From NCBI GenBank assembly GCA_002427105.1, contig DIPM01000011.1, forward strand, positions 1 to 64,000: 64,000 nucleotides of DNA, in the 5' to 3' direction. Positions 34,916 through 44,673 of this stretch are shown here, piece by piece; position 1 is the first letter of the stretch, and the number at the start of each line of letters is the position of its first letter. Made by a program: the position numbers and the translations under genes. The notes beneath the pieces are model-generated. The model made no database searches and was not told the DNA's origin. It was given only the letters and a program-made list of their open reading frames with translations. Origin of the DNA: Marinilabiliaceae bacterium UBA5488. Lineage in GTDB: Bacteria; Bacteroidota; Bacteroidia; Bacteroidales; Marinilabiliaceae.

Positions 34916-36610
34916 TTATAGCTCGTTATTCAAATACTTAAAGTACTTCTTGAGCAATTTACCACTTTCTACGTTGGGAGTGAATACCTCCATCAGCCCC
35001 GGCCTTTCGGATGGAGCAAAGAAAGCACTTATCGCGGCCGAGAATTCCTCTTCGTTGTTACACGCCACATAGTCAAGGCCAAAGGTCGCGGCTATGCCCT
35101 TGCAAGAATTCCTTTGTTTTGTCTCAAAAAACTGCTCTAACTCTTCAGTTTCGGCAGGTCCCGGGATAAAGCGGAAAATACCGCCTCCGCCATTATTTAC
35201 TACAATAATCCTGAAATTGGCAGGCAAATAGTTGTGCCATAGTCCGTTACTGTCGTAGAAGAAGCCAAGGTCGCCTACTATAAGCAATACAGGAATTTTT
35301 GAAGCATAGGCTGCCCCCGCGGCAGTGCTCACGCAGCCATCTATCCCGCTCACTCCACGATTGGCATACCAGCGGATGCCTTTTTGCCAGTCGAATAATT
35401 GAGCATACCTGACGGGCGTACTGTTGCCCAATTGAATTTGCATTTGCGGCAATGCTTGCTTACTTAGCAGCCTGAACATTTGCAGGTCGCACCACTCTAA
35501 TTTCTCAAAGTACTGATTATGACGAGCGCTTGATTGTTCCGAGCGCTTGGTCCAGGTGTCGTTGAATCTCTTATCGCGACGAGGCATCTGTTCTGCCACC
35601 TGATTAAGGATTTGTGCTGCATCGCCCTTAATAATCCGTGTTAGGGCGTGGTAGGTATCCGTAATCTGGCTGTCGTTTGAGAAATGCCAATGAATATGTG
35701 GCTTTCGTTGCCTTATTATCTTCTTAACCATTTTGGACAATACCGGTACGTCAAGGGTAATCAAAATATCAGGGGCGAAGAATAGTTGTTCATCCTCCCC
35801 GATGGTCGAAACTACCCTGTCCATATTAGCGATAAATGCTTCGCTTTCTAAATTTGAAAGTGTTTCGGTAAGCACCACAACTCCCTTTTCTGCCATTGCA
35901 TCCAAGGCCAGTTTTAGTTCGCTGTTATGATGTTGAGCACCTGTTAACAGAAGCACACGTTCGTAGCGTGAGATCTCAGACTTAAGCAAGTCTATATGTT
36001 CCTCAGACAAGCTGCTGTTGCCCGTAAGTATTTCAATTTTGCGTGCTGCTTTGTCAGGATATACGGTTTTTCCATAGAGAGGCTCCCGCAAAGGGACGTT
36101 GATATGTATAGGTCCCGGAATAAGACCCGTACATTTGTTAAAAGCTTCGTTCAGGATTCGGTTGACATACCATTCGTCGTCGGAGTGTCCACCCGAGAGA
36201 GGCAGAGTGCACTGATAGCGGATAAAATTACTGAATATTCCCGGCTGCATAATGGCTTGGCCGTCGGCCTGATCTATCCATTCTTTAGGCCTGTCGGCTG
36301 TAATAACAACCAGAGGAATCTTTTGGTAGAATGCCTCGGCAACGGCCGGAGCGTAATTAAGAGCTGCAGTTCCGCTGGTGCATACTATAGCCACGGGTTT
36401 GCGGCTCTCTTTTGCTAATCCCAGGGCAAAATAGGCAGCACTGCGCTCATCAACTATACTGAGGCACTCGAATTTTTCGAGTCCTGCAAAAGATACAATC
36501 AGTGGTGCATTACGTGATCCGGGTGATATTATCACCTGTTCAACGCCGTGAAGGTGGCATAAATCCACCAAAGTTTTTACAATAGGTTTATCTGAAATAG
36601 GTTTACTCAT
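34916..36610 (-). CDS. menD: 2-succinyl-5-enolpyruvyl-6-hydroxy-3-cyclohexene-1-carboxylate synthase
   Basis: 564 residues; thiamine-diphosphate enzyme that joins isochorismate and 2-oxoglutarate in menaquinone synthesis. The N-terminal pyrimidine-binding domain has SPGSRNAPL and a DERSAAYFALGLA segment with the cofactor glutamate. The C-terminal pyrophosphate-binding domain has GDLGFFYDSNGL and VVNNGGGGIFRFIPG. Length is normal. Between menF (36 bases upstream) and menB. Confidence 0.97.
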   Translation of the reverse strand: MSKPISDKPIVKTLVDLCHLHGVEQVIISPGSRNAPLIVSFAGLEKFECLSIVDERSAAYFALGLAKESRKPVAIVCTSGTAALNYAPAVAEAFYQKIPLVVITADRPKEWIDQADGQAIMQPGIFSNFIRYQCTLPLSGGHSDDEWYVNRILNEAFNKCTGLIPGPIHINVPLREPLYGKTVYPDKAARKIEILTGNSSLSEEHIDLLKSEISRYERVLLLTGAQHHNSELKLALDAMAEKGVVVLTETLSNLESEAFIANMDRVVSTIGEDEQLFFAPDILITLDVPVLSKMVKKIIRQRKPHIHWHFSNDSQITDTYHALTRIIKGDAAQILNQVAEQMPRRDKRFNDTWTKRSEQSSARHNQYFEKLEWCDLQMFRLLSKQALPQMQIQLGNSTPVRYAQLFDWQKGIRWYANRGVSGIDGCVSTAAGAAYASKIPVLLIVGDLGFFYDSNGLWHNYLPANFRIIVVNNGGGGIFRFIPGPAETEELEQFFETKQRNSCKGIAATFGLDYVACNNEEEFSAAISAFFAPSERPGLMEVFTPNVESGKLLKKYFKYLNNEL

Positions 36611-36646
36611 TATCTGTCTGTCGATTTGTGCTGTGTTTCTTTTCTG

Positions 36647-37714
36647 CTATTCTGAAATAACGCTAAGCAGTGTTTTACTTTTCCCGGCTGTCTCGTCCCA
36701 CTCGCTATGTAGATCCGAGAGGCGGGTAAGACCGCCTCCTACATAGAGAGTGCTGACTTCGGCATCAATTTTCATGCAACGAATATTAACGTAGAGGCTT
36801 AGCGCTTGAGGTCCTACCGGCCCAATAAAGCCTCCATAACAAAGGCGCGGATGTTTTTCAACTCTTTTTATCAACGCCATGGCCTTGTCTTTTGGTTCGC
36901 CGCATAAAGCGGGTGTCGGATGAAGAGCTTTCACAAACTGTGCCACACCTAAAGAATCGCAACTATTAAAGGTGTAAGTCGTCTTTAAATGTATCAGATT
37001 TCCGGCGTTAATAATTTCGGGTCCTTGTTTTACAAATGAAGCTATATTGAAGCTGTTCAATATTTTATCTATATAATCACTCACCACTTCCTGTTCTTCG
37101 GTCTCCTTCAGGCTCCATTGTTTTTCGCCATGATTTTGTAAACGCGTGCCTGCCAGAGAGACGGTTGTGCACAGGTCATTTTGTCGGCTAAATAGCAGCT
37201 CGGGCGAGGCTCCTGTCCATAATCCTATCTGTGGCGCTGAAATCATATAGACAAATGCCTTGTGATACCTTTCCAGCATCCTCGAAAAGATGCCGCCTGC
37301 CTGTGTGGCCAGTGCCTTGTTAATGCTCAGGGTGCGGGAAAGAATCACTTTGCGAACTTCTCCGGTATTAATAGCCTCCTTCATCATTGCAAATTGAGAG
37401 GCATACTCGACAAAACCGGCGCTTTCGTAATCTTCAATAATTTCTGTTCCGGTGCCCGGAGAAGTGCTGATTTGACTTAGGTAAAAGTGTTTTATATTTT
37501 CAGGGATAAAACACCAGCCCTTGCCGCTGCTATCATCAAAAGGATAGACAACAAAGCCTTCCGGGCGTGAAGGACGGTCCAGGTCTTCGTAAACAAAGGC
37601 TTGTGAGTCAGCTATCACGGCAAGGCTTATAAGATCCTCATCCGGAAGCTTATACGCATAAAATGGCGTAGCGCTGTCCACCAAAGTTTGAATTGAAGAC
37701 TCCAAATCTTGCAT
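36647..37714 (-). CDS. menF: Isochorismate synthase
   Basis: 355 residues of the chorismate-binding family. Conserved parts are VRKVILSRT, WTGASPELLF, VSLAGTR, LHPTPALCGEPK, and the C-terminal GFIGPVG...SLYVNIRCMKI and AGKSKTLL. It converts chorismate to isochorismate, the first committed step to menaquinone. The PTPALCG motif and the absence of a glutaminase partner separate it from anthranilate or aminodeoxychorismate synthases. First gene of the menFDB unit. Confidence 0.93.
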   Translation of the reverse strand: MQDLESSIQTLVDSATPFYAYKLPDEDLISLAVIADSQAFVYEDLDRPSRPEGFVVYPFDDSSGKGWCFIPENIKHFYLSQISTSPGTGTEIIEDYESAGFVEYASQFAMMKEAINTGEVRKVILSRTLSINKALATQAGGIFSRMLERYHKAFVYMISAPQIGLWTGASPELLFSRQNDLCTTVSLAGTRLQNHGEKQWSLKETEEQEVVSDYIDKILNSFNIASFVKQGPEIINAGNLIHLKTTYTFNSCDSLGVAQFVKALHPTPALCGEPKDKAMALIKRVEKHPRLCYGGFIGPVGPQALSLYVNIRCMKIDAEVSTLYVGGGLTRLSDLHSEWDETAGKSKTLLSVISE

Positions 37715-37780
37715 AATTGCCTTTGTCTATCAGAATAATAAGGATTTACAATACTTGTCCGGATCTTGCTCGAATCCCTG

Positions 37781-37788
37781 CAAATATA
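37781..37788 (-). promoter_or_regulatory. -7 box of the menFDB unit
   Basis: On the minus strand TATATTTG, an exact TAnnTTTG box, lies 67 bases upstream of the menF start. A matching -33 element is not clear. Confidence 0.45.
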
Positions 37789-37840
37789 ACAATTATCATT
37801 CAGCCCTCAGCTGAAAACTCGAGTGATGGACAATTTGAGT

Positions 37841-37910
37841 TCCCTCCTTACACTTCGCTTTTGTCGGAATGACTTCCGCCATTTAGAGCGCAGCGAAGAA
37901 GCTCTACGAC
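37841..37910. repeat. REP-like intergenic hairpin element
   Basis: A G+C-rich stretch containing TCGGAATGAC and a 6-bp stem (37884-37889 with 37901-37906) whose loop reads gcagcgaagaa. Such TCGGAATGAC/GCGAAG intergenic units are common in this phylum. It lies right after the DUF4625 stop and could help end that transcript. Confidence 0.4.
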
Positions 37911-37916
37911 CTTTTT

Positions 37917-38360
37917 TTAATGGCCGGCATCAGTGACTTCAAACTCCTGAAACACAACAGTTTCATTACCTGATTTGTCAAGGGCATAGACTCCCAGATG
38001 ATAGTCGCCGTGTTTAGTATCCACGGGAATGGATATAGTTTGTTTTAAAGTGAAGGATTGTAGCCCTGGTTCTATATTTCCATTCAGGCTATACTGCCAT
38101 TCAAGTTCTGCTTCAGTTGAGGCACTTTTGTGAACGTGACCATTCGGATTAAAGTGAATATCAATTTTCCATGAGGCCAGTTCCTCATTGTCTCTGATTA
38201 GGGCTTCGAGCTCAAAGCTTTCGCCGGCATGAAAATGCGAGTCGTCTTCGGGGGAAAGAATCATAATTTCTGGTTTTGCGCTGTCATAATTATTGTCGTC
38301 GTCGCAAGCTGCAAAAAGTAAGGCCGCTGAAAGAGCGACAAGAGTGTGATGTAATTTCAT
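37917..38360 (-). CDS. DUF4625 lipoprotein
   Basis: 147 residues with a lipoprotein signal (MKLHHTLVALSAALLFAAC, Cys19) followed by DDDNN. The rest is an immunoglobulin-like beta fold of the DUF4625 type, with many histidines (DDSHFHAGE, NPNGHVHK, HGDYHLGVY, final GH), which suggests metal binding. It starts 45 bases after the TonB-dependent receptor and is probably its surface or periplasmic partner. Metal uptake is an inference from the histidines and the pairing. Confidence 0.82.
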   Translation of the reverse strand: MKLHHTLVALSAALLFAACDDDNNYDSAKPEIMILSPEDDSHFHAGESFELEALIRDNEELASWKIDIHFNPNGHVHKSASTEAELEWQYSLNGNIEPGLQSFTLKQTISIPVDTKHGDYHLGVYALDKSGNETVVFQEFEVTDAGH

Positions 38361-38405
38361 GATATTGATATAAGTGTTAAATAATAAGGACTTACTATCT
38401 GTTTC

Positions 38406-40766
38406 TTAAAATGGAATATTGACTAATATTTGAATATTTCTGCCGGGTTCGGGTATTTCTATCTTTCGATAATAACTTATATGATTATAATATTTTGTAT
38501 CGAAGAGATTATGAGCCTTTATAATGAGCTCGGGAGATATATTCCTTAATTGCAGAGGAATCAGGATGTCTGCTCCAACTACAGTATATGCCGGGGTGAC
38601 TTCTTCATTACGTGCGATTCTATTTTGCTGAGCTGCAAATTTCGCGTTAAGCGAAACGCGGATGCCCGGTTTTTCCCCGCTCTGTATCAAGTAGCTAAGC
38701 TCTCCAAACACGTTGGCAGGCGGCGAAAAGGGCAGGGGGTAGTTGGAGCTTTCCTTCTGATGATTACGCATCCATTCAGCATTTATCAGATATTCCCAGT
38801 TGTTTCCAATTTTGTCACTATAATGCATTTCTACACCCAGCATAACAGCCTCCGATTGCGTAAACCTGTACAATTGACCGGCATGAGGCAGTATGCTCCA
38901 CTCTCCTGTGGGATTCAAAAAGATATAGTTGGAGAAATAATAGTAGTAAGGTGAGAGGGTGATTTCGCGGCTCCCGCGCTTGTATTCGAATGCAAGATCC
39001 GCGTAGATTCCTTTCTCGGAACTCAGGTTTTTATCTCCGGCTTCGTGCCTGAATGAGCCGTGATGAACGCCATTTGTAGCCAGTTCGTTAGCCGTAGGAG
39101 CCCTGAAGCTTTTACCCGCGTTGAAAGCCAGGCTGAAGTCGGGCAGCGGACTAAAACGCAAGCCTGTAATCCAGCTGAAATCATCAAAAGAACGCTTGAC
39201 GGCCTGAGCCCTTGTGGCGTAGGCGCTTGCTTCGTCAGCTCCGATGCCGTTTGAGGCCAGATAACTGAAAAGAATGGGGTCGTAGAAGCCTGCTATATCC
39301 AAATAGTTATAATCGTAGCGGATGCCCACGTTGAAATGAAAAAGGTCTGCCGAGTCAAATTGGTGTTTCAGGAAGATGCCGCGGGCGCTTTTGTCAAAAT
39401 CGGGGAGCAAAAAGCTGTATCCCGCGGAAGCATTATTCTGCCATTGTTGCTGGCCTCCAAAAGTGAGGGTGTGCCCGGACGATATTTTGTAATTCCATCT
39501 TAGGTTCCCGCTCCAGGTTCTTAGGAGGAAATCAAGCTCCAGATCCGCATCGCTTGCTGGAGGCGGCTGATTTGAATAGTGGGTATGAAACTGTGAATAT
39601 TCCCGTCGATTGTTTTGCTGAACGCCCAAATCAATACTTAATGAGGAGTGTGGAGTCTGGATTGTAGTGTTGGAAGTAATGTTCCAATGCTCAACGCTCT
39701 GGTAAGGATAGGCAATATTGCGTCTGTCGCCGTCATCAGCCACCCGCAAAATATCGGGTACGCCGTGCGCACCGGGGAAGAATCCGGCCTTCTGCCACAC
39801 TCGGCTTGTTGATAAGGCTGTGCGCCAAAAATCACCGTTATAGCCCAGCCTTAAATATAAATCCTGCTCTTGACCAGCGCTGTTTTTTAGTCGCCTCTTG
39901 TAACAGGGCATTTTCCTGGTCAGATATACTATGGTGTCTGTGGGTATATTGTAATCACCATAGTCAATTGCTGTTAGCCGCATCTTGAAAAAGAGACGTG
40001 ACCCGGCACCTTGAAGTAGCAATGAGCCTGCGGCAGTTTCATTAACTGATTTACCCAAAAGCTGCACAGAGCCGCTAATGCCGGGGTCAGGGGTGGAATT
40101 GTTATTAAGCTGAAGGATGCCTCCTAAAGCGTCACTGCCATGTTCCAGCGAACTTGCCCCCTTAATAATCTCAACTTGTTCAGTGAGGAAAGGATCGATT
40201 TCAAGGCCATGGTCAGCGCCCCATTGCTGACCCTCTTGTTTTATTCCATTGTTAAGCACAACCACGCGATTAAAACCCATGCCCCGAATTACCGGTTTGG
40301 AAGCTGAAGCACCTATATCCATCGAGTTAAAGCCAAGATTTCTGTCAAGGCTTCCAACCAAAGTTCCTGTTATTTGTCGTGAAAGTTGTTGTTGGTCAAT
40401 AACTTCCCGACTATGATTCGCGGCCGATTTGTAGCTCTTCCCTCTAATCTTTACTTCTTGCAAAGCCACATTGTCGGGATTCATCGCAATCCGTAAATGA
40501 TGATTGCCTTGTGTGACCAAGGTTGTATCAAACTTATTGTATCCGATAAATGATACAGTTATTGTGATGGGCTTGCTATCGCTAAGCCCCAGGTAAAAGT
40601 GGCCTCTTGCATCGGTGATCGTATTGCTGCCATTGGAACTGACATGACAGCCCGGCATAGGCTGGTTTCTTTCGTCAACGACAACTCCTGCAACGTGATA
40701 TGAACCTTGAGATAGAAGATTTATGTAAATCAGGAATAGCAGAATCGTCGAAAAAATATATCGCAT
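38406..40766 (-). CDS. TonB-dependent outer-membrane receptor
   Basis: 786 residues: signal peptide (about 1-20), a carboxypeptidase-like regulatory domain (about 24-105, GVVVDERNQPMPGCHV), a plug domain (about 110-225, including GFNRVVVLNNGIKQEG and EIIKGASSLEHGSDALGG), and a 22-strand barrel ending in an aromatic residue (NIQILVNIPF). It imports a ligand across the outer membrane with TonB energy. No SusD partner is present, which argues against glycan uptake; the DUF4625 lipoprotein downstream points to a metal or metal complex. Confidence 0.92.
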   Translation of the reverse strand: MRYIFSTILLFLIYINLLSQGSYHVAGVVVDERNQPMPGCHVSSNGSNTITDARGHFYLGLSDSKPITITVSFIGYNKFDTTLVTQGNHHLRIAMNPDNVALQEVKIRGKSYKSAANHSREVIDQQQLSRQITGTLVGSLDRNLGFNSMDIGASASKPVIRGMGFNRVVVLNNGIKQEGQQWGADHGLEIDPFLTEQVEIIKGASSLEHGSDALGGILQLNNNSTPDPGISGSVQLLGKSVNETAAGSLLLQGAGSRLFFKMRLTAIDYGDYNIPTDTIVYLTRKMPCYKRRLKNSAGQEQDLYLRLGYNGDFWRTALSTSRVWQKAGFFPGAHGVPDILRVADDGDRRNIAYPYQSVEHWNITSNTTIQTPHSSLSIDLGVQQNNRREYSQFHTHYSNQPPPASDADLELDFLLRTWSGNLRWNYKISSGHTLTFGGQQQWQNNASAGYSFLLPDFDKSARGIFLKHQFDSADLFHFNVGIRYDYNYLDIAGFYDPILFSYLASNGIGADEASAYATRAQAVKRSFDDFSWITGLRFSPLPDFSLAFNAGKSFRAPTANELATNGVHHGSFRHEAGDKNLSSEKGIYADLAFEYKRGSREITLSPYYYYFSNYIFLNPTGEWSILPHAGQLYRFTQSEAVMLGVEMHYSDKIGNNWEYLINAEWMRNHQKESSNYPLPFSPPANVFGELSYLIQSGEKPGIRVSLNAKFAAQQNRIARNEEVTPAYTVVGADILIPLQLRNISPELIIKAHNLFDTKYYNHISYYRKIEIPEPGRNIQILVNIPF

Positions 40767-40920
40767 TTGAGATTTTAGGATTTATATTAAGTGTATAGCA
40801 AAACTACTAAGGAGACTATAAAGTTCAGTCTGTTTAAGCTTTTTTAGCATAGCCGGCTCTTTGTCTGCCATTCCAATTTCGCTACTCATATCAGTAAATC
40901 GTTTTTTGGTAGAAAACTGC

Positions 40921-40950
40921 TTTGTAGCGCCTGCAAGAAGCGTATATTTG
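40921..40950 (+). promoter_or_regulatory. Bacteroidota-type promoter of the liaF-like operon
   Basis: TTTG at 40921-40924 and TATATTTG at 40943-40950, separated by 18 bases; the start codon follows 38 bases later. Both elements match the phylum consensus. Confidence 0.65.
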
Positions 40951-40988
40951 AATAATAATTTGTTACAATTAAACTAAAATAAACAGCT

Positions 40989-41690
40989 ATGAGTGCAACA
41001 TGTTCGTCTAAGCGTTATGGATTCGGGATTGTGGTCCTACTGGTAGGTCTGACTCTGTTGTTGAACAACTTCGGTTTTCTCCCCGATTATATTAGAAATG
41101 TGATATTCAGGTGGCCAATGATTCTTATTCTTATAGGAGTTGTAAACCTTATTAACAGAGAATGGGTGGCGGCAACAATACTCTTGTCAATCGGGGTGTT
41201 CTTCTTATTGCCTGCTGTGCTGCCGGGCTTTTCTTTTCACGAGATATGGAGGTTTTGGCCTGTAGGGATTATTCTGGTAGGACTCGTGATAATTGGAGGC
41301 AGCAAGGGAAAAATCCACAAGGCATCCGGTCTTGGCAGAATTCAAAGTTCTGATATTATTGAGGAGGCGGCTATTTTTGGCAGTGTTATTAGTCGGATTC
41401 AGTCTCAAAACTTCAAGGGAGGCGAAATAGTCTCAGTTTTTGGAGGTTGTGAAGTATATCTGACCGAAGCTGTTCTCGCGCCTGAAGGGGCAAGATTGGA
41501 GATAGTCTCAGTTTTTGGCGGCGTAAAGCTTATAGTGCCGCGGGAGTGGAATATTAAGATTGAAGCCTCAAGTGTTTTGGGTGGCTATAATGATAAGCGA
41601 ATTCCTGCCGGCAACAGTGTGGATATGTCGCGAACCCTTGTTATTGAGGGAGTTAATGTCTTTGGTGGAACGGAATTGATAAGCCGCTAA
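40989..41690 (+). CDS. LiaF-like membrane protein
   Basis: 233 residues. Four hydrophobic helices in the first 105 residues (DUF5668-type: GIVVLLVGLTLLLNNFG) are followed by a soluble beta-helix domain (about 130-233) with repeated VFGG motifs, as in LiaF/VraT proteins. In Firmicutes LiaF restrains a cell-envelope-stress kinase. Here it is followed after two bases by a LytS-type kinase and its regulator, so a sensor-modulator role for envelope stress is plausible but inferred. Confidence 0.82.
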   Translation: MSATCSSKRYGFGIVVLLVGLTLLLNNFGFLPDYIRNVIFRWPMILILIGVVNLINREWVAATILLSIGVFFLLPAVLPGFSFHEIWRFWPVGIILVGLVIIGGSKGKIHKASGLGRIQSSDIIEEAAIFGSVISRIQSQNFKGGEIVSVFGGCEVYLTEAVLAPEGARLEIVSVFGGVKLIVPREWNIKIEASSVLGGYNDKRIPAGNSVDMSRTLVIEGVNVFGGTELISR

Positions 41691-41692
41691 AA

Positions 41693-42751
41693 ATGCTCCA
41701 TCCGGTATTCTCGTACAGATATAATTGGACAATAATTATCCTGTTTTGGATAATTCATGCTCTTATACCTGCAGCTCTTTTGCATTATTATGCGCAACTT
41801 GATTGGCAGTCGGCACTTATAGATGGAGGGGTCTATAGTTTGTTTTTGATTTTGGTGGGAATTGCCTTGTGGTTTCCGATTGGCTATGGTCCGCAAAAGA
41901 TTTCAATCAGCAAAAAGGTAAATCAGAATTTATTGACGGGTCTGGTTGCTGTTGCCATTTGGCTGCTTTTATCGGGACTGAGCAGCCGGGTATTGTTAGC
42001 TAATAATCCCGCTTATTCTGAGCTTGCTTTTAATGTCTTGCCTATACGCAGCTTATGGGGTGTGGAGGAGTTTATGATGATAATGATAATGTACCATTTC
42101 TTTGTGTTCTATCGCGATTTGGAGGAAAAGCGGCTGTTGGAAGAAGTGTTGAAAAAGCAGGTGAAAGAGTCGGAACTCAAAACATTGAAAGCTCAGTTAA
42201 ACCCTCATTTCCTGTTTAATAGTCTGAATTCGGTCAGCGCTCTAACTATCAAACAGCCCGAAAGCGCGCGGCACATGATTTCTCAGTTGTCTGAATTATT
42301 GCGATATTCACTTTCTAATAAGCATACCGACCTTATTTCTTTATGCAAAGAACTTGAGAATATAGGACGCTATATGGAGATAGAAAAGGTGAGATTTGGT
42401 GATTTGCTTAGGTATGAGGAAGATGTTGCGCTGGAATGTGAAACTTGCTTTGTTCCCGCGATGATACTTCAGCCGCTTTACGAGAATGCTATAAAGCATG
42501 GATTGTACGAGAGTCTGGAAGCGGTTACCATCAAGATGGGAGCGCGGGTGGAGGCAGGTGATTTGCATATTCTTATCACCAACAATTATGACAATGCTTC
42601 TGTATCGCCCCGAGGCGCAGGACTTGGTCTGAGGCATACCGTTAATATCCTGCGTAATATGTATAACAGAGATGGCTTGTTGATTGCCGGCGGCTCAAAT
42701 GGCGAGTATATAGTTCACTTGATTATACCTCAAAATATAAGTAATGGATAA
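41693..42751 (+). CDS. LytS-type sensor histidine kinase (LiaF-linked)
   Basis: 352 residues. Four membrane helices (about 12-33, 46-66, 80-100, 122-140), a short coiled linker, and the His_kinase domain with H172 in LNPHFLFNS. The ATPase part has ENAIKHG and GAGLGLRHT. Overlaps the response regulator by 8 bases, and starts 2 bases after the LiaF-like gene. Probably senses an envelope signal with the LiaF-like protein. Confidence 0.92.
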   Translation: MLHPVFSYRYNWTIIILFWIIHALIPAALLHYYAQLDWQSALIDGGVYSLFLILVGIALWFPIGYGPQKISISKKVNQNLLTGLVAVAIWLLLSGLSSRVLLANNPAYSELAFNVLPIRSLWGVEEFMMIMIMYHFFVFYRDLEEKRLLEEVLKKQVKESELKTLKAQLNPHFLFNSLNSVSALTIKQPESARHMISQLSELLRYSLSNKHTDLISLCKELENIGRYMEIEKVRFGDLLRYEEDVALECETCFVPAMILQPLYENAIKHGLYESLEAVTIKMGARVEAGDLHILITNNYDNASVSPRGAGLGLRHTVNILRNMYNRDGLLIAGGSNGEYIVHLIIPQNISNG

Positions 42752-43499
42752 GGCTAAAACCTATAAGGTGATTGTTGTAGATGACGAAGCGCCTGCACGG
42801 TCTATTGTAATTGAATACCTGAAGAGGCATCCCAAGCTTGAAGTCGTGGGTGAGTGTGCCAACGGATTTGAAGCTTTGGCCATGATTAAGGACTTAAACC
42901 CTCAGCTTATGTTTTTGGATATTCAGATGCCCAAAATTAATGGGCTCGAATTGCTTGAGGTACTGGAAGATGCCCCTGAGGTTATTTTTACTACAGCTTT
43001 TGACGAGTTTGCTATCAAGGCCTTTGAACTGAATGCCGTGGATTATCTTCTCAAACCCTTTGCCGTCGAAAGATTTGATGCAGCCGTGACCAAGGCTGTT
43101 GAAAGACTTGAGGGCAGCCTGCCCAAGCAAGATTTGCCTTTAGAAAAGATTAGCGATGGGATGCCGGGAAGCTTGACGCGAATAGTTGTAAAAAAGGGCA
43201 GCAGCATGACGGTTATCCATGTCAGCGATATACTTTTTCTGGAGGCTCAGGAGGAATACGTTATGATTCATTCCCCGCAAGGGAGGTTTATGAAGCATCA
43301 AACGATGCACTATTATGATAGTCATTTGCCGGAGGATGAATTCGTTAGAATTCACCGTTCTTATATCGCCAATGTGTCACGCATCTCCAAAATTGAGCCT
43401 TACGATAAGGATTCCTATATTGCAGTAATTTTGCCTGATCATCGCCTGCGGATAAGCCGTTCGGGCTACCGCAAGCTTCGCGAGAAATTAGGTTTTTAA
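42744..43499 (+). CDS. LytTR-family response regulator (LiaF-linked)
   Basis: 251 residues. Receiver domain (about 7-125) with VDDE, phospho-acceptor D59 in MFLDIQMPK, TTAFDEFA and LLKP. A LytTR DNA-binding domain (about 148-248) has FLEAQEEYVMIHS and FVRIHRSYIANVSRI. Partner of the overlapping kinase; target promoters unknown. Its end overlaps the convergent menE stop by 4 bases. Confidence 0.93.
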   Translation: MDKAKTYKVIVVDDEAPARSIVIEYLKRHPKLEVVGECANGFEALAMIKDLNPQLMFLDIQMPKINGLELLEVLEDAPEVIFTTAFDEFAIKAFELNAVDYLLKPFAVERFDAAVTKAVERLEGSLPKQDLPLEKISDGMPGSLTRIVVKKGSSMTVIHVSDILFLEAQEEYVMIHSPQGRFMKHQTMHYYDSHLPEDEFVRIHRSYIANVSRISKIEPYDKDSYIAVILPDHRLRISRSGYRKLREKLGF

Positions 43500-44551
43500 G
43501 CGCCACTTATTATTTTCATTATTTCGGCACGTTTAATTTTGCCTGATTCCGTTTTAGGGAAGTGTTGCAGAATAATATGAGCCGCAGGCAACTCGTGGCG
43601 ACTTAGCTCTTTTCCTATCGCGGAAAGCAGCGAGGAACTGTCTGAAGGTCTTCCTTCCGTTACTATGACGAGCTCCAGTCCAAGCAGCTTATGCGGAAGA
43701 GCTGAGATTACAAAAGGCACATTTAGTAAATGCCGTATTTTTTTTTCTATACTCTCGGGCGAGTGTTTTATACCGCCGCTGTTAATCACATTATCTATGC
43801 GCCCTATTATATTAAATGAGCCATCGCTGCGGAATTCTGCTATATCGTTGGTGGTAAGGGTTTTGTCGGTAATGCCTTCTGCGTATACGCTTAGACAGCC
43901 CCTCGCGTCTTTGTCAAGAACCACTCCTTCAAGGGGGTAAAAGGCTTCCTGCCGGGTGGCTCCATTAATTCGCCTTAAAGCTATGTGCGAGAGGGTTTCG
44001 GTCATTCCGTAGGTCTCGAAAGCCTCAAAGGGCATGTCCTGAAGCAGGGCGTTTAGCTCCTTATCTACTTTTCCTCCTCCGATTATTACTTTTCTCAGAT
44101 GCTTGATGTTTGCATCCTTAGATCTTATTCCATTTAGAATCTGCATAGGCGTGAAGGAAGCAAAATCAATGGTGCTGCTGATGTCCTTTAAGGGATTGGC
44201 GGAGGGCGTGACAGCAATCATATTGAGTTGCCCTAAAATTGCGCGAACCACCATCATTTTGCCGGCGATATAGGATACTGGCAAACACAAAAGAGCCGTC
44301 ATTCCCGGCTTAAGTCCAAAGTAGCCAAGTGTTTGTTTTGCTGAAATTAGCGTCGCATCCTTTTTGACCTTGATTTCCTTTGGTATGCCGGTTGATCCGG
44401 AGGTTCTAACTGTTATTTCAGGAGAATCATCCATCCATTGCTGCAAGAACAGATATAGGTCGGCGGTTTCTGCGGATACTAATTCCGTAATATTCTCTTT
44501 GTTATAGAGTTTGCCCTCGACAAGGATATTTTGATACGCTTTATGATTCAC
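43496..44551 (-). CDS. menE: o-Succinylbenzoate-CoA ligase
   Basis: 351 residues from a GTG start at 44551; no nearby ATG fits. The ANL-superfamily marks are VRTSGSTGIPKEIKV (phosphate loop, about 47-61), YGMTETLSH, and the hinge/C-terminal GRIDNVINSGGIKHSPE with the final ESGKIKRAEI lysine loop. It activates o-succinylbenzoate for MenB. The protein is shorter than typical MenE (usually 450 or more), as is common in this phylum. Menaquinone step between MenC and MenB. Confidence 0.92.
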   Translation of the reverse strand: MNHKAYQNILVEGKLYNKENITELVSAETADLYLFLQQWMDDSPEITVRTSGSTGIPKEIKVKKDATLISAKQTLGYFGLKPGMTALLCLPVSYIAGKMMVVRAILGQLNMIAVTPSANPLKDISSTIDFASFTPMQILNGIRSKDANIKHLRKVIIGGGKVDKELNALLQDMPFEAFETYGMTETLSHIALRRINGATRQEAFYPLEGVVLDKDARGCLSVYAEGITDKTLTTNDIAEFRSDGSFNIIGRIDNVINSGGIKHSPESIEKKIRHLLNVPFVISALPHKLLGLELVIVTEGRPSDSSSLLSAIGKELSRHELPAAHIILQHFPKTESGKIKRAEIMKIISGA

Positions 44552-44610
44552 CTTGTAAGTTATAAATTATGATTTAGCAAAAATAACACAGAGTGTTCAA
44601 CAAAGTTAAA

Positions 44611-44650
44611 TCTTTGCGAGCTTTGTGCATACTTTGTGTGCTTTGTGCAT
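44611..44650. repeat. Short tandem CTTTG-type repeat
   Basis: Four CTTTG(T/C)G units with about 10-base period; CTTTGTGCAT appears twice exactly (44621-44630 and 44641-44650). It fills the 122-base gap between menE and menC. No function is evident. Confidence 0.5.
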
Positions 44651-44673
44651 AAACTCTAAACCCGGAACATTGA

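Noticed and set aside
37751..37800. tRNA-like CTCGAATCC string upstream of menF
   Set aside because: No cloverleaf partner arms could be found around it.
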